A DNA stretch of 64,000 nucleotides from Anderseniella sp963700885 (GCA_963700885.1 CAVOZJ010000016.1:62001-126000); one strand, 5' to 3'. Numbered from the stretch's first letter, positions 45,356 to 54,349 are shown. Notes: generated by a model from the letters alone, not told the origin. Numbers and translations are program-made.

Positions 45356-45671
45356 CAGCAACCGACTTCGACGATGTCCGTCTAATGTCTGGACCGGGTC
45401 AAAAGCGGCCGGTTTTGATCTCGCCTCAGACTGTCTGCTTTACCCCCGAAAGCTGCCGTCTTTTCGCTCTCGCAGTGAATGACCGCTTTCCGCCCTTTGC
45501 CGTAGTTGCTACGCACGGTGTTGCTGAATGCTGCCGGGTTTACGTCAACTGAGACACGCAGATTTGCGACTGGACTTTGCAGGCGGAACGAGCGTCAGTG
45601 TCCTTGCTGAGGCGCTTGATCCAGTTGCCTGCATACCGCCCGCCGCTTGAGTGTGGGCTCGTGGCAGTACA
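45356..45671. other. Intergenic region before the DUF3489 gene
   Basis: No gene recognised. A frame at 45577 overlaps the DUF3489 leader but shows no likeness to known proteins. Confidence 0.4.
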
Positions 45672-45693
45672 GGGACCGGAGTTAGCCGGTCCC
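45672..45693 (+). promoter_or_regulatory. Leader hairpin of the DUF3489 gene
   Basis: GGGACCGG and CCGGTCCC form an 8-bp perfect stem around AGTTAG, 20 bp before ATG 45714 and just before its ribosome site AGGGGAGG. The position suggests a protein-binding or translation-controlling RNA element. Confidence 0.5.
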
Positions 45694-45713
45694 GCAAGTC
45701 AGGGGAGGCAGTC

Positions 45714-46034
45714 ATGCCCAGCAAGAAACAACCAGGAACGCCAATCTCACCCAGTCGCACCGAGAAGAAGCCGGTCGCCAGCATCAAGCGCACGTCTCAG
45801 GTGGCCAGGCCCGCCACCAAGAAACAACGCCTGATCGACCTGTTGTCGGGGGCGAAGCCGGTAGCAGCTGAGAAGGTCAGCAAGACGCTAGACTGGCAAC
45901 CGCACACGGTGAGGGCGGCAATCACTGGCCTTCGCAAGGCGGGCTTTGTCATCGACACGACGAAGGGGTCAGATTGTGGCGGTACGTGCTACCGCATTGT
46001 CGGCAGCTCCAAGTCAGTCAGTGCGGCTGCCTGA
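45714..46034 (+). CDS. DUF3489 protein
   Basis: The protein has 106 residues. The N-terminal third is basic and low-complexity (KKQPGTPISPSRTEKK). The C-terminal domain is a winged-helix-like fold: KKQRLIDLLSGAKPVAAEKV, then DWQPHTVRAAITGLRKAGF and GTCYRIVG. Such proteins precede DUF2924 and serine recombinase genes in mobile modules of Alphaproteobacteria and may bind DNA. Here it overlaps the next gene by TGATG, so the two are coupled. Start supported by AGGGGAGG. Confidence 0.85.
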   Translation: MPSKKQPGTPISPSRTEKKPVASIKRTSQVARPATKKQRLIDLLSGAKPVAAEKVSKTLDWQPHTVRAAITGLRKAGFVIDTTKGSDCGGTCYRIVGSSKSVSAAA

Positions 46035-47410
46035 TGACCGGGACGGTGAGCAGCAAGCAGCAGCGGGTCGCGCAGGAACTGGCGCGACTCGCCGTGCTGG
46101 ACAGGGCAGGGTGTCTTGATCTCTGGCGAACGTGGCTCGGTTGCGAGGCGCCGCGCTATCTCTCTGCCGTGTTCATGCGAAAGGCACTGGCCCATGAAGT
46201 CCAGTGCTGGTTGCTTGGCGGGCTGCAAACTGCTGATGTCAGAGCACTACGGTCCATCGCCAGTGGAACGAGGTCGACTGTTCGTGCAGCGTCAGTGCTG
46301 TCTGCAGGCACGCATCTTGTTCGCGAGTGGAACGGCCGGACCCACCAGGTCGAGGTTACCAAGTCCGGCTACGTGATGGACGGCAAGACGCCCGTACGAA
46401 CAGCAAGCACAGGGAGGAAATCAGGTGGCGTGCCGTTCGATATCGGCCACCTGCATTACATCCTGTCCAACCCGGTCTATGCCGGCAGCATCCGGCACAA
46501 GGACAAGGTCTACGAGGGTCAGCACGAGGCCATCATAGACGAGGAGACCTGGGGCAGGGTCCAACAGCTTCTTGAAGGAAAGGCGTGGAATGGTTCGATC
46601 AGGAAGCGGCGAGCAAAGCACCCATCTCCGCTGGTCGGAAAACTGTTCGACGAGACAGGCGACAGGCTGACACCGAGCCATGCCAGCAAACGGGGTGCGC
46701 GCTACCGATATTACGTCTCCAACCGATTGCTCAAGATGCCGAAGCGCCGGGCAACAGATGGCTGGCGCTTGCCGGCTCCGGAGCTGGAGAGGACCATCAG
46801 CGATGCGGTTGCGGATCATCTCCAGACAGCAACGGTGGCGGGCCTGGTCGAGCAGCCATCGACTGCGGAGTTTGCCGCACTCACGGAACGGCTGGATTTG
46901 GTTGTCACGAAGACAACCGGCGATGCAGATGCTCAACAGCTGCTCCAGCTCGTTAACAGGGCCGATATCAAGCCGGGCCAGATGGCGATCCGGCTGTCGC
47001 CCGAAGCGCTGGCGTCCGCTCTCCACACAAAGTTGGACTGCATCAGGACTGATGCGCTGCACTTCACCATCCCGTTCCGCATTCGCAGGAAGGGAGTGGA
47101 GGCGAAGTTCGACACGGGCAAGGAAGCGCCCGAAGTCGACATGGTGCTCCTGCGCAATGTTGCCAAGGCGCACCGCTGGTTCGAGATGCTGAAGCAGGGA
47201 CAATCGTTCGCGGAGATCGCCGAGCAGGAGAAGCTCTCGGCGAGGCGTATCCAGCAGTTGATGGATCACGCCGTCCTCGCGCCCGACATTACCAGGTCGA
47301 TCATCGCCGGAAAGCAGCCGCACGGTCTGACCACCGAGTACCTCCAGCGATCAGAAATCCCGGAAAACTGGGCAGAACAGCGCCAGTTGTTCGCGATGCT
47401 CACCGATTGA
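46034..47410 (+). CDS. In-frame fusion of DUF2924 protein and C-terminal half of a serine recombinase
   Basis: There are 458 residues. Residues 1 to about 110 are a DUF2924 domain (LARLAVLDRAGCLDLWRTWL, AFMRKALAHEV-like text, TRTHLVREWNGRTHQVEV-like text). From KTPVRTASTGRKSGG (about residue 118) the protein is a large serine recombinase after its catalytic domain: LHYILSNPVYAGSIRHKDKV, HEAIIDEETWGRVQQLLEGK and the DNA-binding/zinc-ribbon end with LTPSHASKRGARYRYYVSNR. The resolvase domain with the nucleophilic Ser is missing. Normally the two are separate adjacent genes; an in-frame deletion of about 300-400 bp would join them. It cannot recombine by itself but might still bind DNA. Confidence 0.82.
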   Translation: MTGTVSSKQQRVAQELARLAVLDRAGCLDLWRTWLGCEAPRYLSAVFMRKALAHEVQCWLLGGLQTADVRALRSIASGTRSTVRAASVLSAGTHLVREWNGRTHQVEVTKSGYVMDGKTPVRTASTGRKSGGVPFDIGHLHYILSNPVYAGSIRHKDKVYEGQHEAIIDEETWGRVQQLLEGKAWNGSIRKRRAKHPSPLVGKLFDETGDRLTPSHASKRGARYRYYVSNRLLKMPKRRATDGWRLPAPELERTISDAVADHLQTATVAGLVEQPSTAEFAALTERLDLVVTKTTGDADAQQLLQLVNRADIKPGQMAIRLSPEALASALHTKLDCIRTDALHFTIPFRIRRKGVEAKFDTGKEAPEVDMVLLRNVAKAHRWFEMLKQGQSFAEIAEQEKLSARRIQQLMDHAVLAPDITRSIIAGKQPHGLTTEYLQRSEIPENWAEQRQLFAMLTD

Positions 47411-48057
47411 CGTCGGTTCAACCGCCTTCTCAAATCCAAAACTGCTAGCGTCGGAATGGCAAACCGAGACCGGCCTCCCATTTGGTGCAATATTCGGTTC
47501 GATCTCGGGTCTCTGCAGAGACCATGTCCCGCTAACCGTCGGTAATGACGCACTAATTGCGAGGCCAAAGTGTCAGGGGAGGTTTGCGTGCAGTGGCTGG
47601 CTGTGTGCGAAGTCCTTGGCGAACGGGTCTCAGGTCCCAAATTCCCTGATATACGGGAATTTACAGGGAATTTTGGCATTGTGGCCCAGATTTGCAGATA
47701 TCTGGCTGGAATAAACCTAACGATTACAGGTGCTTAAGGCTGGGTTTCCCTAGAGAACGGAACAGGGAAATTTTTCGAGGTAACAGGGAAATTTTCCGGC
47801 GTATCAGGGAACTCGTTCATCTGATCTGGGAAACGCCAACTCAGGCGCATCCGGAGTCATTTTGGGAATCATGTTGGTGGTAGGTGACCACCAGGTTCAC
47901 ATCAAAAAATTTCGCCTTAGCTATCTTGATTGTTTCTCATAGGACATTTGCCGGCGAGTAGGGCTGCTAAGTGACCGTTTATGATCGCCTTTCACATAAT
48001 GCAACTGTCAGCTCGTATGGGCTTGCAGCTCATTGGTGATAATAATGGAGATGCACT
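47411..48057. other. Intergenic region with repeated CAGGGAAWTTT motifs
   Basis: Between 47639 and 47815 there are a perfect palindrome (AAATTCCC / GGGAATTT, 47639-47662) and four CAGGGAA-A/T-TTT-like copies at about 47665, 47763, 47784 and 47805. No gene is seen in the rest. An array of this sort follows the recombinase modules of this type in related genomes as I recall it, possibly as binding sites. Confidence 0.5.
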
Positions 48058-48831
48058 TTGCAACAGAAATCCAAAATCAAGATTTTCGCCGGACTTGGCA
48101 TAGTCGTTGCTAGCTTGATCGCTCCAGCAGCCATGGCTGCGGATCTCGCGCCCTACACCAGTTACGAGCCTTCCGGCCCAGAGCTTCATGGGTCGGCGAC
48201 GATATACGGCTGGATGCCGTGGGTAGATGGTGACATCACCATTGGCGGCGATACCATTGAGATCGGTAACGGCGATGGGGATAGCAACATATTCGAGATT
48301 CTCGATGGGTTTTTCATGGCGAATGGAGACCTTCGTTATGGCCGATACGGGGTGTATGCCGATGTGTTGTATGCAGGCTTCAGCAATGACCGGGCCAACA
48401 GTGGCTGGTCGCTGGACGCCACGACTGTCACCGGTCTGTTGACCTATGATGTCTTGCGGTCCGACACCGGCTGGCTGCAGGTCGGAGCCGGGGCACGATA
48501 CTGGTCCATCAATGCCAATATCTATCTGGATTCGGATATTAACGTGTTTGATTTTGACGTTGGCGCCAGTCCGGATTGGGTCGACTTCATCGGTGGCGTC
48601 CGTGGCCAGCAATACTTGTCAGATGCCTTGTTCGTTGAGGGAACGGCACTTGCCGGTACGGGCAAATCGGACTTCATCTGGGACGTCTACGGCGGTCTGG
48701 GCTACAGCTTCTCGTCGAACTTTTCCGCCAGTGTCGGATATCGCGGTATGGGCTTGGATTATGGAAACGACAACAATGGCCTGGATCTGATTTTCCATGG
48801 ACCGGTGGCAGGGCTAACCTTGCGGTTTTGA
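48058..48831 (+). CDS. Outer-membrane beta-barrel protein
   Basis: TTG 48058 follows GGAGATGCAC and gives 257 residues. The signal peptide (KIKIFAGLGIVVASLIAPAA, cleaved MAA-D) is followed by short aromatic-rich strands: GSATIYGWMPWVDGDITIGG, GDLRYGRYGVYADVLYAGFS and GAGARYWSINANIYLDSDIN. The end GPVAGLTLRF has the terminal Phe needed for barrel insertion. It is the intact relative of the fragment at 17096-17290. No partner gene is within 390 bp on either side. Ligand unknown. Confidence 0.82.
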   Translation: MQQKSKIKIFAGLGIVVASLIAPAAMAADLAPYTSYEPSGPELHGSATIYGWMPWVDGDITIGGDTIEIGNGDGDSNIFEILDGFFMANGDLRYGRYGVYADVLYAGFSNDRANSGWSLDATTVTGLLTYDVLRSDTGWLQVGAGARYWSINANIYLDSDINVFDFDVGASPDWVDFIGGVRGQQYLSDALFVEGTALAGTGKSDFIWDVYGGLGYSFSSNFSASVGYRGMGLDYGNDNNGLDLIFHGPVAGLTLRF

Positions 48832-49224
48832 TGTGAATATTCCGACCGTGATCCTGTTGGGGGCAAAGGAACAAGGCAGGTTGGTACTCGTGCGTTGGCC
48901 GTACAAGGGGGTGATAGTTGCCGCTTTGGTTCTATAGGCGTGAACCATATCCCGATTGGTCTTGCCGACATAGAAGTGGGGCTTTGGCCAGAATTCCTTC
49001 CCGGTTCTTCAGCAATGTCCGGTGCGCGACATTTTATCGGAAAACTGAGTGTAAGCTGTTGTTGATGGCGTCGGAGACGATTTTCTCGGGCGTTGTGGAT
49101 CAGTGAGATGGGTTAGGTCTGATTGGAACAAAAGACCGAAACCCTGGCACTGCTTGGAGGCCACAACTCTGGCATCATTCTCGGAGTTGCAAACAGTCAT
49201 TGAAGACGGGAGGTCGGAATCAAA
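48832..49224. other. Intergenic region before the sulfatase gene
   Basis: No gene recognised in about 390 bp. Its last 20 bp carry GGGAGG before ATG 49225. Confidence 0.45.
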
Positions 49225-50826
49225 ATGAAAAGTCTGATGCAAAATCTACTGCTTACAACTGCAATTGCTGCTGGTTGCATGTCGGGTGTCGGCTACTCAC
49301 AGGCCGCTGAAGGCAAAAAACCGAACATATTGGTGATGTTTGGTGATGACGTTGGGTACTGGAATATCAGTGCTTACAACCGCGGTATGATGGGGTTCCG
49401 GACGCCGAACATTGACAGCATTGCGAAGGATGGCGCGCTGTTTACGGATGCGTATGCCCAGCAGAGCTGTACTGCCGGCAGAGCGGCGTTTATTACCGGT
49501 CAGTCTCCGATCCGCACGGGTTTGCTGAAAGTCGGCCTTCCCGGGGCGCCTGAAGGACTTAGGGCTGAGGATCCCACGACGGCGGAGTTGCTGAAAAGCG
49601 AAGGTTATGCCACCGGCCAGTTTGGCAAGAACCACCTCGGCGACCGTAATGAATTCTTCCCGACGGTGCATGGGTTCGACGAATTCTTCGGCAATTTCTA
49701 CCATTTGAATGCGGAAGAAGAGCCGGAAAATGCCGACTACCCGAAGGATCCGGAGTTCAAGAAGAAATTTGGACCACGTGGCGTTTTCCATTGTTTTGCC
49801 ACCGAGGAGGTCAGTTCCGAGCCGAGCGACGAGCGGTTCGGCGCGTGGGGCAAGCAGCGGTGTGAGGATACTGGTCCGCTGACGAAAAAGCGCATGGAGA
49901 CCTTCGACACCGAGGTTGCTGACAAGGCTGAGAAGTTCATCCGGGAAAAGACGGAAGCTGGCGAGCCGTGGTTTGTCTGGTTCAATACCTCCCGCATGCA
50001 CGTCTGGACCCACCTTGCACCGGAGTCGGAGGGCAAGACGGGACTGGGGATCTATGCGGACGGCCTGACCGAGCATGATTCCCACATCGGGCGCATGCTT
50101 AGTCTGCTGGACACGCTGAATATCGATGAGGAGACCATCGTTGTCTGGACGTCTGACAACGGTGCTGAGGTGATGACCTGGCCGGACGGCGGCATGACGC
50201 CGTTCCGGGGTGAGAAGAACACCAACTGGGAAGGTGGCTACCGTGTGCCTCTCGTTGTGCGCTGGCCGGGTGTGATCAAGCCTGGCAGCGAGATCAACGA
50301 GATTATCTCACATGAAGACTGGCTTCCGACGCTGTTGGCGGCGGCGGGTGATCCGGACATCAAGCAGAAATTGCTTGCCGGACATGAGGCAGATGGAAAG
50401 TCGTTCAAGGTTCACCTCGATGGCTATAACCTGATGCCGTACTTCCAGGGTGAAACCTCGGAGTGGCCGCGCAAGGAGTTCTTGTACTGGACCGATGACG
50501 GTGGCTTGGCCGGACTTCGTTACGGCCGCTGGAAGGCTGTCTTCCAGGAGCAGCGTAGTCATGGCTTTGATGTGTGGCAGGATCCAATGGTGACGCTGCG
50601 CCTGCCGAAGCTTTTCGACCTTCGCGCAGACCCGTTCGAACGCGCACCGCACGAGGCCATGGGCTATCAGAGGTGGCGGTTTGATCGTGTGTATGCACTG
50701 GCGCCGGCTCAGGCCTATGTCGGCAAATGGCTGCAGAGCTTCAAGGACTATCCGCCTCGCCAGAAGCCAGGCAGCTTCAACATGGAGGCCGTCATGGAAA
50801 GCCTGACGTCGAACTCCGCACAGTAA
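49225..50826 (+). CDS. Exported formylglycine-type sulfatase (arylsulfatase)
   Basis: The 533-residue protein has a signal peptide (SLMQNLLLTTAIAAGCMSGV). PNILVMFGDDVGYWNISAYN supplies metal-binding Asp41/Asp42. The active-site Cys82 in SCTAGRAAF is the residue oxidised to formylglycine; CTAGR fits the C-x-A-x-R form. GKNHLGDRNEFFPT, VWTSDNGAEVMTWPDGGMTP and WEGGYRVPLVVRWPG complete the sulfatase fold and metal/sulfate pocket. GKNHLGD rather than GKWHLG is normal for this subfamily. It removes sulfate from an ester in the periplasm; substrate unknown. No anaerobic-type or FGE maturase gene is in the window. It is followed by a terminator. Confidence 0.9.
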   Translation: MKSLMQNLLLTTAIAAGCMSGVGYSQAAEGKKPNILVMFGDDVGYWNISAYNRGMMGFRTPNIDSIAKDGALFTDAYAQQSCTAGRAAFITGQSPIRTGLLKVGLPGAPEGLRAEDPTTAELLKSEGYATGQFGKNHLGDRNEFFPTVHGFDEFFGNFYHLNAEEEPENADYPKDPEFKKKFGPRGVFHCFATEEVSSEPSDERFGAWGKQRCEDTGPLTKKRMETFDTEVADKAEKFIREKTEAGEPWFVWFNTSRMHVWTHLAPESEGKTGLGIYADGLTEHDSHIGRMLSLLDTLNIDEETIVVWTSDNGAEVMTWPDGGMTPFRGEKNTNWEGGYRVPLVVRWPGVIKPGSEINEIISHEDWLPTLLAAAGDPDIKQKLLAGHEADGKSFKVHLDGYNLMPYFQGETSEWPRKEFLYWTDDGGLAGLRYGRWKAVFQEQRSHGFDVWQDPMVTLRLPKLFDLRADPFERAPHEAMGYQRWRFDRVYALAPAQAYVGKWLQSFKDYPPRQKPGSFNMEAVMESLTSNSAQ

Positions 50827-50850
50827 GCCAATCAACAGCAACGCACTCAA

Positions 50851-50878
50851 AAGGCGGCAAGGAGTACCTTGCCGCCTC
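50851..50878 (+). terminator. Terminator after the sulfatase gene
   Basis: GGCGGCAAGG and CCTTGCCGCC form a 10-bp perfect stem with the loop AGTA, 27 bp after the stop. The T-tract after it is weak (TCTATGTTTG). Confidence 0.6.
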
Positions 50879-50967
50879 TATGTTTGGCTTGCGCAAATAG
50901 AAAAAGCTTTTTTGCTGTCGGCTTTTTCCTGTAATCCTTGGTGAATTTGCTTCTTGGGAGCAACGTT

Positions 50968-51657
50968 GTGTCAAAAAAACTCTTAGTCGAATTTTTGGGA
51001 ACATTCTGGCTCGTGCTCGGCGGGTGCGGAAGCGCTGTTCTGGCGGGAGGAGTGGCCGATGTGGGGATTGGATGGCTTGGCGTCAGCTTTGCGTTTGGGC
51101 TAACGGTTTTAACAATGGCATATGCGGTAGGTCACATCTCTGGCGGGCATTTCAATCCCGCTGTTTCGCTCGGACTAATGATTGCCGGCAAATTCAGTGC
51201 CAAGGAGCTTCTTCCTTATTGGGTTTCTCAGGTGATCGGAGCCACTGTCGCGGCAACGGTACTGTATGTCATTGTGTCTGGCGCTCCAAGTTTCGCAGGT
51301 CCAGGAGGTTTTGCGTCAAATGGGTATGACGCAGCATCGCCTGGGGGGTATTCACTTTTTGCAGGGCTAGTGACTGAGATTGTTCTTACCGCTTTCTTCT
51401 TGCTTATTATCCTCGGTGCGACATCGAAAAGCGCACCTCTCGGGTTGGCGCCTATCGCGATTGGACTTGGGTTGACCCTTATTCATCTGATCTCGATACC
51501 GGTAACAAACACGTCGGTTAATCCCGCCCGATCCACAGGTGTGGCTCTATTCGCCGATGGCCCCGCACTCGCTCAGCTCTGGCTGTTCTGGGTCGCGCCG
51601 CTTCTCGGTGGCGCTGTGGGCGGCCTGCTCTGGAAGCTGCTACTGGCAGACGACTGA
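50968..51657 (+). CDS. aqpZ: Aquaporin Z
   Basis: Start GTG 50968 after GGGAGCAA gives 229 residues; the frame is open to 50938. Six membrane helices and both NPA boxes are present (GHFNPAVSLG with Asn63 and VNPARSTGVAL). VEFLGTFWLVLGGCGSAV at the start and FWVAPLLGGAVGGLLWKLL at the end are typical of bacterial AqpZ, a water channel of the inner membrane. HISGGHFNPAV carries the usual selectivity-filter His. It probably serves in osmotic adjustment, like the mscS-type gene 10 kb away. It has its own start region after the sulfatase terminator. Confidence 0.92.
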   Translation: MSKKLLVEFLGTFWLVLGGCGSAVLAGGVADVGIGWLGVSFAFGLTVLTMAYAVGHISGGHFNPAVSLGLMIAGKFSAKELLPYWVSQVIGATVAATVLYVIVSGAPSFAGPGGFASNGYDAASPGGYSLFAGLVTEIVLTAFFLLIILGATSKSAPLGLAPIAIGLGLTLIHLISIPVTNTSVNPARSTGVALFADGPALAQLWLFWVAPLLGGAVGGLLWKLLLADD

Positions 51658-51696
51658 CCGATCAAAGCTATAAGCAGACAACTGAGTTCATTATCG

Positions 51697-51870
51697 TCAA
51701 AACCTCAAGCCCACGGTTACGACATTCGAACCATTGCTGGTATCCCAGAACAGCCAGTAGCCAGTAGAACGGTTATGGATGCGTACCAAGAGTTCATCTT
51801 TTGGCTTGTCTGGCCACGAGAAGGCAATTTTCGGCAACAGGTAGTGCTGCTCCCATCCGCCAGCCTAGTG
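51697..51870 (-). pseudogene. 3' remnant of an outer-membrane protein gene (duplicate of 60113-60862)
   Basis: Read on the reverse strand, the last 55 codons (DELLVRIHNRSTGYWLFWDT, then SNVVTVGLRF and a stop) are about 80 percent identical to the end of the gene at 60113-60862. The 27 bases after the stop are identical in both places. Upstream of 51870 the similarity ends at unrelated DNA. Confidence 0.7.
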
Positions 51871-52061
51871 GTTAAAACGTAACGGATGAGTCCTGCAGAA
51901 CTGCCCATAAGCCCTAGGATTTTCGCCATTCTCAAGCGGAACCATCAGTCTGAATCAGTCCACTAGTTTATGCACTCTTCGAAGTGGTCCTCAATGCTCT
52001 TGGAAAAGACCTGACGATCCGCTTCAATACCCCTGTTGCACTTCGCGGCTGAATCCACCGT

Positions 52062-54200
52062 CTATTTTACGTTGAAACTATAGACGCCGTCCCAATCGTC
52101 GGCTGGCGGGTTAGCAATAAACTCTCGGCAACGCTTTATATAAGTCTCAGCAAGAACTGGATTGCTCGCAGTGTGCTGATAAGCCGTGAGGGACTCTATG
52201 GCGGCAGCCCACGACCTTGCGCGGTAGAGCGCGTAGCACGCGTTCCAGTCCTCCACCTCCCGTTTCCTAGTCGCACTGACCGGGAACCTGCCGGTATCAT
52301 CTGCCTCGCCGATAAGCTCAAATAGTCTTGTGGGTTTACTGGTCCCGACAGGTGAAACAGTATCGACTTCCCGAAAGAGAAAGATGTCGGAAACCTTTTG
52401 AGCTAAATCGTCTGATACGAGAATTCTCGTGCCATAAGCCTTGTTTAGGCTTTCGGTGCGTGAGGCCAGGTTCACAACGGCGCCCAACGCCGTATACTGC
52501 ATCCGCGAAAGTGAACCCACATTTCCCACTATAACCCGTCCGGTATGCAGACCGAAGCGCGTATGCAGTGGCACGAGCGGCGATGAGTTCACATTTGTAT
52601 TATTAAGGCCTTCTTCGGCGTGTAGACACGCCAACGCAGCTCGGCATGCATGCTCAGCGTGTTTTGGATCATCAAGCGGTGCATTCCACATCGCCATGAT
52701 CGCGTCACCGATGTATTTGTCGACACTTCCGGCGTTAACCGCAATTTCCTTTTCCATCGCTTCGAAATATTGTGAGAGAGCGGGCATCAGTTCTTCAGGC
52801 TCCAGACTTTCCGTACGCGAGGTGAAACCCCGCAGGTCTGAAAATAGGAGTGTGACCTCGCGTGATGTTCCACCGACCCCGATCATTTCTCCCCTCGATA
52901 CAATCGAGCGCACGAGGTCTTTGGGAACGTAGGCGCCGAAACTAGCCAGTCCAGCCTTCATGCTGGACATCGCGGTTTCGAGTTCAGATACCTCCTGGAT
53001 CATTGTTCTGAGATTTAGATCACCGCCCAGCTCAAAGTTGCTGATGCGGCGTGCCTCCTCCGCCACTCGTCTCAGACTGTTGCTGAGCAGGCGTGCTACG
53101 ATAATAGTGCTCACAATAGCGATTATGAGTACAAAGCCGCTGATCTGCAGGGCACGCGCGGTGGTTTGTTTGATTGGCCCTACGAATTCGTCTTCCGGCA
53201 CAACAAAGCCGAGCGTGGGTCGCACCCCGAAGATCTCGGGAATTGGTGCGACTGATGCAATATAGATTTCGCCGTCGGCGGAAGGTGCGAAATCAAAGAA
53301 GGCTTCCCGATCTTCTCTCCAGCGCGATATCGCCGTCTCAACAACCTCACTTTCGATCTCAACTTTCTCATCGGTATCCGAAGTCACGAAACGTGTCCCT
53401 TGGCCGCTGGATCGCGTCCCGGTGTAGGACATCAGTTTGCCATCGCGATCCAGCATGAAGACCAGCCCATGCTCCCCAATACGGATATCTTCCAGGATCC
53501 GGGACAGGGTCGACATCGTCATGTCAATGCCGATCACGCCTATAACAGCTCCGGTCTCGTCACTGACACGTTGCGCGAACGTGACGCCCGGACGGCCAGT
53601 GCTCTCAAACCGATAGGGCTGGGTGATGAAAACCTCATTACTTTCCATCGCCCCGCGATACCAAGGACGTTCGCGAGGATCGTAAGTTGGTGATTTCTCG
53701 AAAAAGGCAGTGGCATCACCGGCTTCGTTTGACCAAAAGTACGTCTCCTTGCGCTGTTCCAAAGAGCCATCGATGATGCGCAATACGCGGGTAGCTGTCT
53801 CAGGCACTTGCGTCGAGTTGGGGCCGAAAGTTTTCGTTTCGCGGGAAAGAAGGACGTTTTGATAGAATGCGCCGGTCGCCTCGACGCCAAAGTACAGGCC
53901 ATAGTAATGTTCATTACCGCGCGCGATCCCGTGGAGAACATCAAGTCCACCAAGCGATTTCGCCTGTTCTGGAAATTCGCCAATAAAGCTGGCTGCCGAG
54001 GTCACCGCACGCGCGGTCCCGCGAATGGTGGCTAGCATGTTCTCGACGGACTGGGTTCTGGACTTGGTCATCTCATTCTGCGCTGTGCGCAGGGCCAGTT
54101 CCCGATTGCCGAAATAGAGAAAGGATACAACGATGCCGAGCAAAACCGCAGTGAGAAGAGTAAACACTGTGGCGAGGCCGATCTGAAGACGTACTTTCAT
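52062..54200 (-). CDS. Class III adenylate/guanylate cyclase receptor (dCache-HAMP-cyclase)
   Basis: ATG 54200 after GGAAGGAGCC gives 712 residues. A helix at 9-30 and a second at 351-373 enclose a large periplasmic dCache-type sensor; a HAMP-like linker leads to a cyclase domain at about 445-640. Metal-binding Asp455 (LLFSDLRGFTSRTESLEPEE) and Asp499 (VDKYIGDAIMAMW) and the base-binding Lys495 are present. The second purine residue, usually Asp in GDxVN, is Ala574 in TALGAVVNLASR, while Asn577 and Arg581 remain. It would make a cyclic nucleotide in response to a periplasmic signal. The start lies about 150 bp from the IS110 end, so regulation may be altered. Confidence 0.88.
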   Translation of the reverse strand: MKVRLQIGLATVFTLLTAVLLGIVVSFLYFGNRELALRTAQNEMTKSRTQSVENMLATIRGTARAVTSAASFIGEFPEQAKSLGGLDVLHGIARGNEHYYGLYFGVEATGAFYQNVLLSRETKTFGPNSTQVPETATRVLRIIDGSLEQRKETYFWSNEAGDATAFFEKSPTYDPRERPWYRGAMESNEVFITQPYRFESTGRPGVTFAQRVSDETGAVIGVIGIDMTMSTLSRILEDIRIGEHGLVFMLDRDGKLMSYTGTRSSGQGTRFVTSDTDEKVEIESEVVETAISRWREDREAFFDFAPSADGEIYIASVAPIPEIFGVRPTLGFVVPEDEFVGPIKQTTARALQISGFVLIIAIVSTIIVARLLSNSLRRVAEEARRISNFELGGDLNLRTMIQEVSELETAMSSMKAGLASFGAYVPKDLVRSIVSRGEMIGVGGTSREVTLLFSDLRGFTSRTESLEPEELMPALSQYFEAMEKEIAVNAGSVDKYIGDAIMAMWNAPLDDPKHAEHACRAALACLHAEEGLNNTNVNSSPLVPLHTRFGLHTGRVIVGNVGSLSRMQYTALGAVVNLASRTESLNKAYGTRILVSDDLAQKVSDIFLFREVDTVSPVGTSKPTRLFELIGEADDTGRFPVSATRKREVEDWNACYALYRARSWAAAIESLTAYQHTASNPVLAETYIKRCREFIANPPADDWDGVYSFNVK

Positions 54201-54349
54201 GGTTGGCTCCTTCCACCATATGGTCATCAAGGTCTGAAACCGCCCCAGATCGCGGTGGCCCCAACAACAATCTATCGAAATCGGTCGACTTTGCCATTGC
54301 AAGGTTTGCAGTGTCATTCAGCTGGTCGGAAAGAAGGCTGAGGGCAGCT

